Assembly: GCA_017615545.1 (NCBI GenBank)
Contig: JAFZZY010000013.1
Location: forward strand, 1-64,000
DNA: 64,000 nucleotides
Source of the DNA: Lachnospiraceae bacterium
GTDB lineage: Bacteria > Bacillota > Clostridia > Lachnospirales > Lachnospiraceae
Direction of reading: 5' to 3'
Notes under the pieces: generated by a model
Told to the model about the DNA's origin: nothing
Database searches by the model: none
Seen by the model: only the letters and a program-made list of their open reading frames with translations
Shown: positions 63,408 to 64,000 of the stretch, in pieces
Layout: each line of letters starts with the position of its first letter
Numbering within the stretch: the stretch's first letter is position 1
Program-made: the position numbers and the translations under genes

Positions 63408-64000
63408 GTGCCGTCTCCTTCCGAGCTCTCCGAAACATTGTTCAGAGGAATACGAACGGTAAATGTCGTTCCTTCGTTCTCCTTACTGAACACGCGGATG
63501 ATGCCCTTATGCATTTGGATAATGTTTCGTGTGATCGCCAGTCCGAGACCGGTACCGCCCATCTCACGGGAACGCGCCTTATCAACTCGATAAAAACGCT
63601 CAAAGATCTTCGTTTGGGATTCTGCCGGAATACCGAATCCGGAGTCCTCGACCTTGATGTAGAAATACTTATGGTCGGCGTTAAGTGAAACACGCACATG
63701 TCCGCTCTCGCGGTTGTATTTGATCGCATTTTCCACGAGGTTCGAGATCGCCAGAACGAGCTTCACCTCGTCGACCTCGGCATCGACCCTACGAAAACTC
63801 TCCAGAACGAGTTCGACGTTCTTTTTGCCGGCCAGCGGTTGCAAGCGCTTCAGCAAACCTTCCAGCATCGCATGGATATCGACCGTCGAATAGTTCAGGT
63901 TCGCCATCGATTCATCGGTGCGAACGAGCGTCAGCAAGTCGTCGATGATCTTCGCCTCACGGTTCAGCTCATCCGAAATATCCGTCATGAAATCCTCGTA
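63404..64000 (-). CDS. Sensor histidine kinase, C-terminal part
   Basis: The gene enters from the right edge; 198 residues are visible. They include the end of the dimerisation helix (ISDELNREAKIIDDLLTLVR) and the ATPase domain: N-box NLVENAIKYN, G1 VEDSGFGIP, F-box IFERFYRVDKARS and G2 GGTGLGLAITRNI. It resembles the PhoR/ResE/WalK group. The phospho-accepting His and any sensor domain lie outside the window. The stop overlaps the GerMN lipoprotein start (ATGA). Confidence 0.92.
   Translation of the reverse strand, partial: YEDFMTDISDELNREAKIIDDLLTLVRTDESMANLNYSTVDIHAMLEGLLKRLQPLAGKKNVELVLESFRRVDAEVDEVKLVLAISNLVENAIKYNRESGHVRVSLNADHKYFYIKVEDSGFGIPAESQTKIFERFYRVDKARSREMGGTGLGLAITRNIIQMHKGIIRVFSKENEGTTFTVRIPLNNVSESSEGDGT

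Overview
The window looks like a chromosomal segment of a Gram-positive anaerobe of the Bacillota, class Clostridia, most likely a Lachnospiraceae-type gut or rumen bacterium. The basis is two classic Firmicutes gene orders (priA-def-fmt-rsmB-rlmN-prpC-prkC-rsgA-rpe and rimP-nusA-rnpM-ylxQ-infB-rbfA-truB-ribF), a PASTA-domain Ser/Thr kinase, formate-tetrahydrofolate ligase, a CIRCE/HrcA operator and a SpaA-type surface protein. Genus and species cannot be fixed from the sequence alone. All protein genes but one, and the only tRNA, lie on the minus strand; the exception is a small PH-domain-like gene at 41672-42139. No insertion sequence, prophage, integron or CRISPR array was seen, and no gene-free stretch exceeds about 300 bases.

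Layout, right to left in the direction of transcription. 59983-64000: a sensor kinase (cut by the window edge), a GerMN lipoprotein and ComEC, joined by two 4-base overlaps. 54421-59742: one very large surface protein with an anchor-A-like head, tandem SpaA-like domains and a Thr/Pro/Glu stalk. 42206-54237: nucleotide synthesis, namely trpS-pyrC-pyrF, a 55-residue zinc ribbon, an HAD-PyrK fusion and pyrD, then pyrE, a 50-residue membrane peptide, VanZ-like, an unknown gene and purE-purM-purN-purD. 35045-41392: a CIRCE-controlled cluster of clpB, a glycerol-1-phosphate dehydrogenase-like gene, a MurE-like ligase and an ATP-grasp ligase; this is the best candidate for an undescribed pathway. 30656-34932: a 47-residue protein, a zinc-ribbon/TPR membrane protein, a lipoprotein resembling a catalytically dead NlpC/P60 enzyme, and a MATE transporter. 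26183-30579: tRNA-Thr, asd, an NfeD/flotillin pair, and two paralogous zinc-ribbon membrane proteins.

18346-25996 is the nusA-infB translation and transcription operon. 13514-18276 holds an exported NlpC/P60 hydrolase with its own near-perfect promoter, then ftsK/spoIIIE. 1-13459 runs from fhs and priA through formylation and deformylation of the initiator Met, rRNA methylation, the PrpC/PrkC phosphatase-kinase pair, rsgA and rpe to a truncated SGNH hydrolase.

Two themes cross the regions. First, exported proteins repeatedly carry Thr/Pro/Glu-rich linkers (kinase, NlpC hydrolase, dead NlpC lipoprotein, large adhesin). Second, the octamers GGAAAATG and GGACAATG occur about ten times more often than chance on both strands, in several reading frames and also between genes. 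Promoters were read by eye; nearly all have a 17-base spacer.
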